64,000 bases of DNA from Effrenium voratum (lineage: Eukaryota; Sar; Dinophyceae; Suessiales; Symbiodiniaceae): the NCBI GenBank assembly GCA_963377175.1, contig CAUJNA010001213.1, positions 799,001 through 863,000 on the forward strand, in the 5' to 3' direction. The position numbers and the translations under genes are program-made. Each line of letters begins with the position of its first letter. Position 1 is the stretch's first letter. This document shows, in pieces, positions 52,581 through 62,531 of the stretch. Under the pieces are notes generated by a model. That model searched no databases and was not told where the DNA came from. It worked only from the letters and a program-made list of their open reading frames with translations.

Positions 52581-53177
52581 GTCAGCGGGTTCTGTGGGTG
52601 CATGTGGGTGCTAAATTAGCCGGTATATATATATATGAAACAACAATATGTATGTATTGTTTGTTTTGTGTTTGAGCTTTGTGTTTTTTTTTTGTGTTTT
52701 TGTTTTTTTTGTCCCAAAGGGCATGGGTATCTAGTTTTATTTGCGCAGACTGCTTGTTTAGCACCCTGTTGGAACCCCATTTCGAACCCCTGCTGTTCTT
52801 AGGATGCATCTTAGGGACCCCATTTGGAAGACTTGTTTCACATGTGGGTATGAATCTGTTTTCTAGCTGCACTTTGACGGACATCATTTACATGGTTGGG
52901 TGTTGCAACCACGCATTGTTCGCATGTTTCAGCCATCAGACGGCCTGCGCCTTGTCAAAAGGAATCTCATTGCGGCATAGAGCAGAACCCCTCTGAGAAG
53001 GTTTAAAGAGCCTGAAGGCTGGGCTTTTCTTCAGTTGTTTTTTTTTTGGGGGAGGGGTATTTTTATCAGTATTAATATTATTACTATTAGTTTGTTTTAA
53101 CGAGCGGGGTGTCTCTGTTTCTGTTTTTTGTTGGTTTGTTTGTTTTTTCTCTGCTTGCACGTGCCTGGGCCTCCAAG

Positions 53178-53253
53178 GTTCGCTGCTTTTCTCATAATGC
53201 CGCGCAAGCTGTCGATGACCAGAGCCCTGCCCGGCATGTCCTTGTCGCCAAAG
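53178..53253 (+). CDS. Candidate exon, hydrophilic loop
   Basis: Acceptor CCTCCAAG and donor AAAG/GTTGGT. In the frame that fits both neighbours it reads VRCFSHNAAQAVDDQSPARH then VLVAK. An alternative frame (LSMTRALPGMSLSPK) has higher GC3 but breaks the join to 54,604. Confidence 0.4.
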
Positions 53254-54603
53254 GTTGGTTCATTTGGGCAAGCGTGTGGACCCTTGGGTGGACATCATTC
53301 GGTTGGCTCTTTGTCCGCTAATGTTGACCCCATATGAATCAAACGAAGCTTACTACCAGGGTGTTTTTCTCCAAAAGCTTCGTTAGGCTGGGCTTCAAAG
53401 GTAATTCTTGATCCTTACCTTCGGTTACGGGAGGGTTTGTAGTGGCTTCCAAAAAGGGATCATGGATTAGGATTGGCCAAGCCTCCATTTTGAACAGCCC
53501 AGTTAGGGACCCTTGCGCGGACATCGTTTAGCCAGTTTGTTGTCCATGAACCACTTTTGAGGGTTCCAACTCATAAAGGTCATGGCCCGTTTGAGCAAAG
53601 GTCGAGCTCGGATTGATCAATCTTTGCCCTGAGCAGGTTCTGCTCCAATAAACCAGGGGTTTATGAATCCCTGGTTCCCTCTGTTCAAAGGAACTCTTCA
53701 ATCCTTGCTTGGGGTTACGCACCCCTTGCAGCATTTGGCAGTGGTTCCACAACGGGGTTATGGATGGGATTGGACCACCCTCCATTTTGTCATGTTTCTT
53801 CCCATAGAATGTAAGTGTCAAAAAACAAGTTAGAGCTGCTTGGTATAGTAAATTGAAGCCGCAGGTTGTCTCTTCAGCTGTACACCAGGAATTGAAGCCG
53901 CAGGTGTCTCTTCAGCGGTACACCAGGCCAGGCCCACCGCAAGTCCCGCTTCTTAACAACTGGGTTGAGATGAAACCAGTCGTGACCTTCCTGATTTTAA
54001 ATGACTCTTGGGCCGCTTCGAAAACGCGTTTAAACCAATTACGCAACCACCTTTCCCAGCTGATTTGGAGGACCCCCTTGGAGCAGGTGGTATTTGGACA
54101 TGCCCTCAAGGAACAAAACCGTGATTTTTCCGACCCCAATCCTGCTGTTTGTTGCCTCCAGTTTGCCTTTTCGTTTCCGAGCCCCCACGAGAACAGGTTG
54201 GGGAATGCAAAAAGCGGGGGCCCGTGTTTGTTTCCGGGGCGGCAAAAAGCAGGTTGAATCCTCCTCAACCGGGTACTCAATCGCAACTGGGTATGTTTTT
54301 TTTGGGGGGGTACCAGTCTTTGGATTTGCTTTCCTAATTTTCCACCTGCAAACAGTTTTGAAAAAGACACTCAGACACACGCACACCTTTTCGGGGGCTT
54401 TCCGTATTCTTCCATGAGTTTTCACGGGGGACCACCTGAAAAGTGATTGGCCATCCCCAAAGTCTGACGTCCATCTCGGGTCCATGCGTTTTTGAAGAGC
54501 CCTGGAAGAGTCCTTTAAAGACCGCCTGAAAAGTGGTCGGCCACGAATCCCCGAAGTTCGGTGTCCATTTCGGGTTCTCCACGATTCACCGCGCCAAGCC
54601 CAG

Positions 54604-54761
54604 GCGCCCCTTACCTCCGGGCCGGCTTGGCCTTGCGCCTCCTGGCGGGCTCCTGCTTGCTGCACGGCTGTGCGGCGCTGTGCCGATCCCACGCACGGGA
54701 GCCCAAGGCTTTCAGTCGCCAGCCTCGGGCTCAAAGAGCTCCGCTGAGCTCCGGGACTTGG
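54604..54761 (+). CDS. Candidate exon with transmembrane helix 3
   Basis: Acceptor AAGCCCAG, two bases, then APYLRAGLALRLLAGSCLLH and GCAALCRSHAREPKAFSRQP and a Ser/Arg-rich tail ending SSGTW. The hydrophobic part spans about 20 residues, followed by a basic, probably cytoplasmic, loop. GT donor (ACTTGG/GTCGTT), phase 0. Confidence 0.55.
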
Positions 54762-55469
54762 GTCGTTTTTTCTTAAGCGCAACAAGTCTTGTGGCCGTTT
54801 TTCTGGCCCGGAATCCACAAGCTCCAGGCTGACTAGATCTAAACATGGCCAAAACGGGAAGGCGGGGATGCGTGGAATGATTTAACACTTCAAAGGCCAT
54901 TAAGGACCATTTCTGGCCCTTCGCCTATGGCTTCGCTTGTGAGTTGCCTCATCAGTAGCCTGACGTTTCGGGGGGGTGTTAGTGTGGCCCATGTTCCTTT
55001 TAAAGGGACCGGGTCCTCAACGTCGAACGGTTCCATGTGAGTTGGGCGGGAATTCAGCTGGCTGCATAGACCGTCAGGTCGTGGCTGCTGCGGCGGCAAT
55101 GGCCATGAGCTGCAACTGCCTCCTAGCCCCTTAGATCTGGAGCGACACCAAGTGACGGTGTTGTTTTGATGTGTCGCACCAGTTTTGCGGTTTTCATTTC
55201 AGGGTAATGACTCTTTTTGCGGGGTTGGTTCAAGGCGATTGTTTCGGGTCCCCACCTCAACAAAGGAGTTGGACACCCCGAAATGGACTTCGAATTTGAG
55301 TAAGAATCGGACCCCCAAAATGGTGGTGTTCCTTTTGGTTTCCCTTCAAAGCAGTGTGAAAAGGACACCCTCAATAGCACAAACCCATACATAGTCTCAT
55401 GTGATTTTTGTGGGACTGGGGGATTGAATGGGAAAGCGAAGGGAAACCGACGCCGGTCGCCCACTTCAG

Positions 55470-55594
55470 GCGACTCAAATCCACCTCCTCCTGGCAACGC
55501 CAGTGGTGGTTCTGGACGCGGCCGTTCGCGCGGCCAACACTGCGGGGGTTCGCGTGCTCAACATGCTGGCGGTCTGCGTGTGCATGTGCCACGC
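55470..55594 (+). CDS. Candidate exon with transmembrane helices 4-5
   Basis: Acceptor CCACTTCAG, phase 0. Reads ATQIHLLLATPVVVLDAAVR, AANTAGVRVLNMLAVCVC and MCHA, the strongest GC3 bias of the 3' half. Two hydrophobic runs are separated by AAVRAANTAG. Donor GC at 55,595 keeps frame. A GT donor at 55,600 would not. Confidence 0.6.
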
Positions 55595-56755
55595 GCAGAG
55601 TGCAGGAGTTTCTTTGTCTTTTGCCCCATCCTGTTTTTGAACAAAAAGCCCAAGCAAAATACGCAGGGCTTGTGTTTTCTAAGGGCTCCATTTGCTTCCT
55701 CTGGAAGCCGAATGCAGCACCTTGGACTTTTCCGGGGGCAATCCCCTCGACAATGAATTCATGGTCAATGTCGCCCTCTGATCAATACCTCCTCTCTATT
55801 TTTGAGCAGGTGTCAACATGTTCCTGTTGGACGGTTTCTTGTTCGGGGAATATTCCGGGACGTGGTGATTTGAAGCCTTCTTGGGAGGATCATGTCTGAT
55901 TTCTCGGGAGTCCATCAACAGCCCTGCACATGCCATTGTGTCCCCCCTTCGTGTTTTCCGGATTGGGTTCGCTTCAGCACCTTCCCCGCAAAATGGATTC
56001 ACCTGGTTCCCAGAAGCATAAAATGGGTCGCTGACTCGGAATTGGGCCTCCAACAACACACCGATGTCTTCATCTCTTGCACCCTTGACCAAGGTTTTTG
56101 TCAACATGGGTGAACGATGGCAAACAGATTCGACCGACTTCATTGATCTCTTCGGTTCGCTTTTGCAAGTGGGAGTCGGCTATTCTTGGGTTCCTTCTCA
56201 ATGGGAACGCCAAAAGAACATTTTGAGACACTACATGTTAACCTTCTGTTTAAGGGGCCTTTCCCCTCTCCCAAAGCTCTTGGTCCGGAAAAGGGCCTCC
56301 AAGAAACGGTCCTTGCAGCCATACTTGGAGTCTTGGAAGGTGGGTGCAAGTCATGTGGCAAACGGGTGTGTTTTTCTTTGGCCCCCGCCCCCTCAAAACA
56401 GCCGGCGGTGTTCCTTTGGCTTCCCTCTTCAGCCGCAAAAAGCCGAGGGGATGCCCTCAAAGAAGACACACCCAACAAGGCATAAGGCGCCCCCCAAAAA
56501 CAAAATGGTGGGGATCCTTGGGTACCGAGCCTCAAAAAATCAGACGTGGTGGGGTGGAATTCATTGCAACCTGACCCGTCTTTACTTGCTAAGCCCCTCT
56601 TAAGATGTGGGAAACACGTTTGGTTGATTTCGTCATTTGCGAAGAGCTTAACGGATCTTTGGACTTTCACCTTTTGGCAAAGAAACAATTGGGATTCTCC
56701 GAAGTGGACCAACAAGTAAACAACTGTTTGCAAAGGGGTTGCCAGCAACCAAGAG

Positions 56756-56840
56756 AGTTTCCCCTGTTGGGTTTAAAGGAAAGCTATCGTTACTGGAAAT
56801 ACGAGTGCTTTTCTGCAGGGGGAACATTCGCAAGTGGAAG
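56756..56840. repeat. Interspersed repeat family K, copy 5
   Basis: TTTCCCCTGTTGGGTTTAAA, GGAAAGCTATCGTTACTGGA and TCTGCAGGGGGAAC. Confidence 0.65.
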
Positions 56841-57009
56841 CTCGGTAAGGTCACGGTCATATCGCCGGAAAGGACCATGAGTATAACCTCCGTTTGTTCG
56901 CAGCTATAGAAAGGGTCAAAAGGGAAGCATGCTCGGACAAGCCGACCAGGTCTGACCTTTTGGTTTCCTCCGTGTTCTTCCATTTGGTTAAGAATATTGT
57001 TTTTTTGGT

Positions 57010-57050
57010 TCACTAGCTTAAAAGGGAATGTATCACTACTGGAAATTTAA
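57010..57050. repeat. Interspersed repeat family K, partial copy
   Basis: CTTAAAAGGGAATGTATCAC followed by TACTGGAAATTTAAGG. Stops where the fold-back arm begins. Confidence 0.5.
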
Positions 57051-57052
57051 GG

Positions 57053-57675
57053 CCTGCCGCCCAGTGCCGCCGACCCCTGGATTTAGTTGAGGTTTTGGAG
57101 CCACAAAAAACAGTGCCCTTGGTTTTGGTTTCTTTGGTTTCTTTTGGGTGAAATGTTAGTGGCCCCAAAAGGCTAATCTTGTATTTCAGGGTTTTGTTTG
57201 CATTTTTGAAGACACGAACAGGGACTGTGACTTGCTGGGCAACAAATGATCCCTGTCATGATCACTATCATCGTAGCATCCTCTGCATTACCAAGGGTGC
57301 CTAGCGATGATCATGACTACGCATCACTATCGAAACGGCACCTCGCCTCAGATGCCATTTGTGTCATTGAGATTTGGAGTCCTGCCTTGATGATAATCAT
57401 CACTACGCATCATTCGCAGCATCTGTGGCAATCATGAGGATAATCATCACTACGCATCCCCAGCATCTCCAGCAGCGATGATCATAATCATGACTACGCA
57501 TCACTGTCGAAACGGCACCTCGCCTCAGATGCCATTTGGGTCATTGAGATTTGGAGTCCTGCCTTGATGATAATCATCACTACGCATCATTCGCAAGAAA
57601 CCAAAGAAACCAAAACCAAGGGCAGTGTTTTTGGTTGCTCGAAAACCACAACTAAATCCAGGGGGCGGCAGCCCT
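57053..57675. repeat. Fold-back structure with about 80-bp inverted arms
   Basis: Left arm 57,053-57,142 (CCTGGATTTAGTTGAGGTTT ... CCCTTGGTTTTGGTTTCTTT) is the imperfect reverse complement of the right arm 57,595-57,675 (AAAGAAACCAAAACCAAGGG ... AACTAAATCCAGGGGGCGGC). The loop is about 450 bp and holds two direct repeats (57,322-57,420 and 57,500-57,596) of the GATCATCACTACGCATC satellite type. Confidence 0.85.
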
Positions 57676-58240
57676 TGAACAAGAATGAGATGATGATGAG
57701 CATCATGATGATGATGAGAAGAGCGATGACATCATAATAAGGATGATCATGATGATGATTATGATGATAACTATCATCGTAACACCCTTTGCATCACCAG
57801 TACTGCCTAATAAGAGATGATAATGACCGTGATGATAATGATGACAAGGATGAGGACTGTGATGATAACTATCATCGTAGCATCCTCGGCATCACCAGTG
57901 CCGGCTACTAAGAGACGATGATGACCATGATGATTACGATGACAAAGATGAGGGCTGTGATGATGTATATCATCGTAGCATCCTCGGCATCATCGGTGCC
58001 GACTAACAAGAGATGATGATGACCATGATGATAGTGATGATAAGGATGAGGACTGTGATGAATCATGATGACTGTGATGATAACTATCATCGTAGCATCC
58101 TCGGCATCACCAGTGCCGGCTCGGGACACTTGAAACGTACATAAAAAGAGATAAGGACGATGACGAAGAAGATGATGATGATAAGCACCGTGATGATGCT
58201 GATGATGATGATGATGAACTGACATGATAATCATCATGAC
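57246..58240. repeat. GAT-rich composite satellite, 5' part
   Basis: Units of roughly 95-120 bp built around ACTATCATCGTAGCATCCTC, GGCATCACCAGTGCCGGCTA and ATGATGACCATGATGATAAT. Copies near 57,769, 57,873, 57,967 and 58,080. Confidence 0.85.
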
Positions 58241-59490
58241 GCATCCTCAGCATCACCAGCAGTCATCATGATAATCATGTCCACGCATCTTCTGCATCTC
58301 AAATCGGGTCTAACGGGACACTTGAAACGTATATAAAAAAAGATAAGGACGATGACGAAGAAGATGATGATGATGAACACCAACTGACATGGTAATCATC
58401 ATGACGCATCCTCAGCATCACCAGCAGTCATCATGATAATCATGTCCGCGCATCTTCTGCATCTCAAATCGGGTCTAACGGGACACTTGAAACGTATATA
58501 AAAAAAGATAAGGACGATGACGAAGAAGATGATGATGATAAGCACCGTGATGATGCTGATGATGATGATGATGATGAACTGACATGATAATCATCATGAC
58601 GCATCCTCAGCATCACCAGCAGTCATCATGATAATCATGTCCACGCATCTTCTGCATCTCAAATCGGGTCTAACGGGACACTTGAAACGTATATAAAAAA
58701 GATAAGGACGATGACGAAGAAGATGATGATGATGAACACCAACTGACATGGTAATCATCATGACGCATCCTCAGCATCACCAGCAGTCATCATGATAATC
58801 ATGTCCGCGCATCTTCTGCATCTCAAATCGGGTCTAACGGGACACTTGAAACGTATATAAAAAAGATAAGGACGATGACGAAGAAGCTGATGATGATGAG
58901 CACCGTGATGATGATGATGATGAACTGACATGATAATCATCATGACGCATCCTCAGCATCACCAGCAGTCATCATGATAATCATGTCCGCGCATCTTCTG
59001 CATCTCAAATCGGGTCTAACGGGACACTTGAAACGTATATAAAAAAAGATAAGGACGATGACGAAGAAGATGATGATGATAAGCACCGTGATGATGCTGA
59101 TGATGATGATGATGAACTGACATGATAATCATCATGACGCATCCTCAGCATCACCAGCAGTCATCATGATAATCATGTCCACGCATCTTCTGCATCTCAA
59201 ATCGGGTCTAACGGGACACTTGAAACGTATATAAAAAAGATAAGGACGATGACGAAGAAGATGATGATGATGAGCACCGTGATGATGCTGATGATGATGA
59301 TGATGAACTGACATGATAATCATCATGACGCATCCTCAGCATCACCAGCAGTCATCATGATAATCATGTCCGCGCATCTTCTGCATCTCAAATCGGGTCT
59401 AACGGGACACTTGAAACGTATATAAAAAAGATAAGGACGATGACGAAGAAGCTGATGATGATGAGCACCGTGATGATGATGATGAACCAA
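58241..59490. repeat. Seven-copy satellite, 164-195 bp period
   Basis: GCATCCTCAGCATCACCAGC recurs at 58,241, 58,406, 58,601, 58,765, 58,947, 59,139 and 59,330. Each unit also has CATCTCAAATCGGGTCTAAC, GGGACACTTGAAACGTATAT and a run of GAT whose length change explains the period. Short and long units alternate in the first half. Minus-strand frames with runs of His are artefacts. Confidence 0.95.
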
Positions 59491-60115
59491 GAGACGATGA
59501 TCCTCGGCATCACCAGTGCCAGCTAATAAGAGATGATGATGACCATGATGATAATGATGACAAGGATGAGGACTGTGATGATAACTATCATCGTAGCATC
59601 CTCGGCATCACCAGCGCCGGCTAGTAAGAGATGATGATGACCTGATGCTAGTGATGATAAGGATGAGGACTGTGATCATAACTATCGTTGTAGCATCCTC
59701 TGCATTGCCAATGCTGTCTAACGTAGCATCCTCGGCATCACCAGGGCGGCCCGAGACTTACCCCATGGGCCCAGTATCCCTAGCACTCCTTGTGCCGAAA
59801 AGTAAGGGGCTCATTTTTTGAGATAGCGCCCCCTGCGCCCAAGCCTAAATGAGTCCCCTGTGTGGCAGCTACAATGGGCCAGAGCGGGGCGTTAAGCCCC
59901 AATCTTCAGGGGCCGGGGGGGGCAGTCATCATGATCATCATGTCCACGCAGCTTTTGCATGTCAAACCCTCTCTAACGCCACAATTGAAACGTAAATCAC
60001 AAAATAAGGATGATGACGAGGATGATGATGTTGAAGGATATAGAAATGATGATGATGATATTGACGATAAGAATGATGAAGGATCATATCGATGATGATG
60101 ATGATGATGGGCATC
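59491..60115. repeat. GAT-rich satellite, 3' part, and decayed edge
   Basis: Further ATCATCGTAGCATCCTCGGC units (59,505, 59,588, 59,690, 59,725), then a unique GC-rich stretch (59,745-59,920), then one diverged unit (TCATGTCCACGCAGCTTTTG ... ATTGAAACGTAAATCAC) at 59,935-60,010 and GAT runs to 60,110. Confidence 0.8.
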
Positions 60116-60122
60116 CGTATGA

Positions 60123-60163
60123 TGCCAGTAGTCATATGCTTGCCTCAAAGATTAATCCATGCG
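60123..60163 (+). rRNA. Fragment of the 5' end of small-subunit rRNA
   Basis: TGCCAGTAGTCATATGCTTG followed by CCTCAAAGATTAATCCATGC corresponds to the universally conserved start of eukaryotic 18S rRNA, with about three differences (C for T after CTTG, T for G in ATTAAGCC, G for A after CCATGC). The sequence leaves the rRNA on both sides (upstream GATGATG satellite, downstream unrelated). A non-functional 41-base relic at the border of the satellite. Confidence 0.85.
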
Positions 60164-60221
60164 CTTGTACTGCAACCACCCTTCCCGTGCGCCTCCCCAT
60201 TTGAGGAGAAGGGGTCGGCGG

Positions 60222-60375
60222 ATATGAGTATTTTTTCCAGGGGACTTAAGCAACTAGGTCCCCCAGTAGTGCCCTTTTACCCTTTTTTGGGGGAGGGTTC
60301 CCCTACTAAAATAGATACAGAAAATAAGTTGGTACCCTTATTCTGACCTCTCTGGAGGACCTAGGCAAATGGAGG
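60222..60375. repeat. Family K right end, split by a MITE
   Basis: TTTTTTCCAGGGGACTTAAG-CAA stands left of the MITE and GCAAATGGAGG right of it. Removing the MITE and one GCAA restores the family K end GGGACTTAAGCAAATGG. Confidence 0.85.
60254..60364. mobile_element. MITE CTAGGTCC, copy 11, nested in family K
   Basis: 111 bp with termini CTAGGTCCCCCAGTAG and CTCTGGAGGACCTAG. GCAA directly before and after. The interrupted family K sequence gives an independent pre-insertion reference that confirms a 4-bp duplication. Confidence 0.95.
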
Positions 60376-61209
60376 TGTTGGGTCTGGAGATTTGAGCATT
60401 CAGGTCGATTTGCGTGGTGGTGAGCCTAACCTTCATGCAACATGCGGGGCATCAGGTGGAGCCGCTTGGGCGCGCAAGTGGGCGCAGTGCTCATTTTGTT
60501 TTTTTGTTGGTTGTGTTTTTTTGATTTCGTTGTTTTATATATGGATTGTGTTGGTTTGGTTGTGTTGTTTTTGTATTTCGTGTATGCTTATATGACATTC
60601 AGGGAGTTAGTTGTATATATATATATATACACGTGTAATATTTAGGGTAACTATAGCATATCCTTGGACATGTCAACAGCAGGCATTACCCTCAGACCCC
60701 TCACCACTTTACACTCCAAATGCACATGAACCTGTTAAAGGCACTTTCAGGTATGGTTTTTGGAGATATGGATGCTATACCACCAACAGAAGCTAATGAG
60801 GCAGTACACAAACCCATGGCCGAAAATACCCTTGAATAAGCCAAGCTAGTAAGAAGCAAGTGGGCAGCTCCTCGCTATTGAGGGACCAAGTTGGTATCCC
60901 AAGGAACCCCCAAATGAGGCTGTCGCTTTCCCTTGCTTATTTGTGGGAAGGGGTGAACTGTGTGGATGAAGCCGGGATTTGCGCGCCTTCGCCTTTGACT
61001 AAAATGCCCACCAGCTGTTTGCATTCGTGTCATTCGAATGGATGGGTTGCGATCGCATGCAGGGCATGACCCCGCCAAAAAAGCTGGCGGCAATTGGTTC
61101 GTTGGCCACCGGCGGGTTCCAATGAGCCCTTTGTGTGCTGCAAAATCGAGATCTTTGCCGTGGATGGTGGGCAACCGCTATGTGTTTGGTGAGCTTTTGG
61201 TCGCGGCAG
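60365..61209. other. Intron, nothing recognised
   Basis: T/G-rich stretch (60,490-60,600) and a short TA microsatellite (60,613-60,630). No exon candidate. Confidence 0.45.
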
Positions 61210-61306
61210 GACGCCCATCGGCATGTGCGACCTGAGCTGCGGGTGGCTGCCGGTGGTGTTGCTGTCGGCGGCGGCATTGGCCTGCACGGCGCGGGGGATG
61301 GAGTGG
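61210..61306 (+). CDS. Candidate exon with transmembrane helix 6
   Basis: Acceptor GTCGCGGCAG, one base, then TPIGMCDLSCGWLPVVLLSA and AALACTARGMEW, very strong GC3 bias. GWLPVVLLSAAALACTA is a membrane helix. GT donor (GAGTGG/GTGGGT), phase 0. Other frames are open but unbiased. Confidence 0.55.
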
Positions 61307-62531
61307 GTGGGTTTCGAGGGGTGCAGCAGGAAGGGTCGGGCGAAAAACTGACTTCGTACACCCGTCCTGTTTGTGTGGTTTTGTGGTTTTGTTTTTTTTG
61401 GAGGGCGGTGGTTGTTCTCTTGTCTTTTTCTTGGGAGGGGTTGCCTCCAACAGTGGTTGATTTTTTTAAAGGGCAATTGGACACCCCCCGATCATTAGAA
61501 AAAAAGAACAGGACACAAAAACCCTCAAACAACTTTTTGGAGTTCCCCCTTTAGCATCCATATCTAATATATTACTTACCCACAGGGAAGCCAAATCGGG
61601 ATGGCCAGACCTCCCTCACCATTGAGGGTGGTTTTCCTAACTTGTTCCTTGGCACCTCCATAGCCAGTCACTTCTTTGGGGCTTGTGTGGGGTCCTTCGT
61701 CTCCGCTGTCGGGAACGGGCACAAGTAGCGATGCCTTTATATCGGGATCTTCCAGGGATGGGCTTTGGAGATATGGATACTTATATGACACCAATATAAG
61801 GTTGTAAGGTAGTATAGACGCCTGACACAATCTCCACACTTCCAAACCCATGCCCTCCCCCAAAACTCCCAACGCGTTGCAAAGTTTAGACTTGAATATG
61901 TTTGTTAGTACCCTGGGTACACTTTTCGGTTGGATATTCAAAAGGGAAGCAAAGAGACCCCCCCGCCCCCCTCGGTTGGAGACAAAGCCAGACGCCAGAT
62001 GCAGCTCCCATTCATGGAACCTCTCCGGTCACTGGAAAATCATGTTTTTTTTAGGACCTGCGGTCCGCTTCCATACGGCCCGACAGCAAGCTAAAAGAGG
62101 CCACGCCGGAATTTGGGCTCAGTCTAGAGGAACCATCGCCGCTTCATGTTGACGTTTATGTGCATCCATTCGGGTGAAGTCGGCGCACTGGCGTTTTGGG
62201 GGTGCTTCATGTTGGCGCTTGGAGTTCAGCTGCTTTCAACTGGCGTGTCTTTTTGGACTGGACACATTCCGTTCCATGACTTCCGTGATGTGTGGCTTTT
62301 GAGCATACCCTGTAGCGGCTATGTATGTTACGCAGTCTTGGCTGCCTGTACTCGCTTGCAAACTAGGTTCGTAAACCTCCGGAATGTATCCCCTTGCGCA
62401 GTTCCCCCTGAAATTGGATGGGTTGACATCCCTCCGGATGTTTTTTTTTTTTGTTTAAGGGCTCACCTTGGGTCACATGGGCTTCATCAGAGGCGGCCGA
62501 TGGATTTTTTTCTGAGCCCAAAGATCTCTAG
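61307..62531. other. Intron; unassigned hydrophobic open frame
   Basis: An open frame from 62,146 begins MLTFMCIHSGEVGALAFWGC and stays hydrophobic to about 62,360 (ALGVQLLSTGVSFW, GYVCYAVLAACTR). It lacks GC3 bias and clear splice sites, so I leave it unassigned. It could hold part of another membrane segment. Confidence 0.35.

Larger units (their letters stand above)
55600..57052. other. Intron; one faint micro-exon candidate
   Basis: A 63-base segment at 56,277-56,339 has a pyrimidine-rich acceptor (CCCCTCTCCCAAAG), a GT donor and a GC3-biased basic reading LLVRKRASKKRSLQPYLESWK-like in three pieces (LLVRKRASKK, RSLQPYLESWK). It does not fit the phase between 55,594 and 61,210, so it is not listed as an exon. 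A family K copy lies at 56,756. Confidence 0.35.

Noticed and set aside
54039..54818. 259-codon minus-strand frame
   Set aside because: Partly the complement of the + strand membrane exon at 54,604. No conserved motif.
56186..56485. Open frame around KGLQETVLAAILGVLEG
   Set aside because: All three frames are open over a 63-base patch. None fits the phase of neighbouring exons with good codon bias.
58241..59490. CRISPR-like appearance of regularly spaced repeats
   Set aside because: Units are tandem with repetitive, not unique, spacers, and the context is eukaryotic.
57908..60148. Minus-strand frames with runs of His (MSVHHHHH)
   Set aside because: Translations of the GAT repeat satellite, without any independent coding sign.
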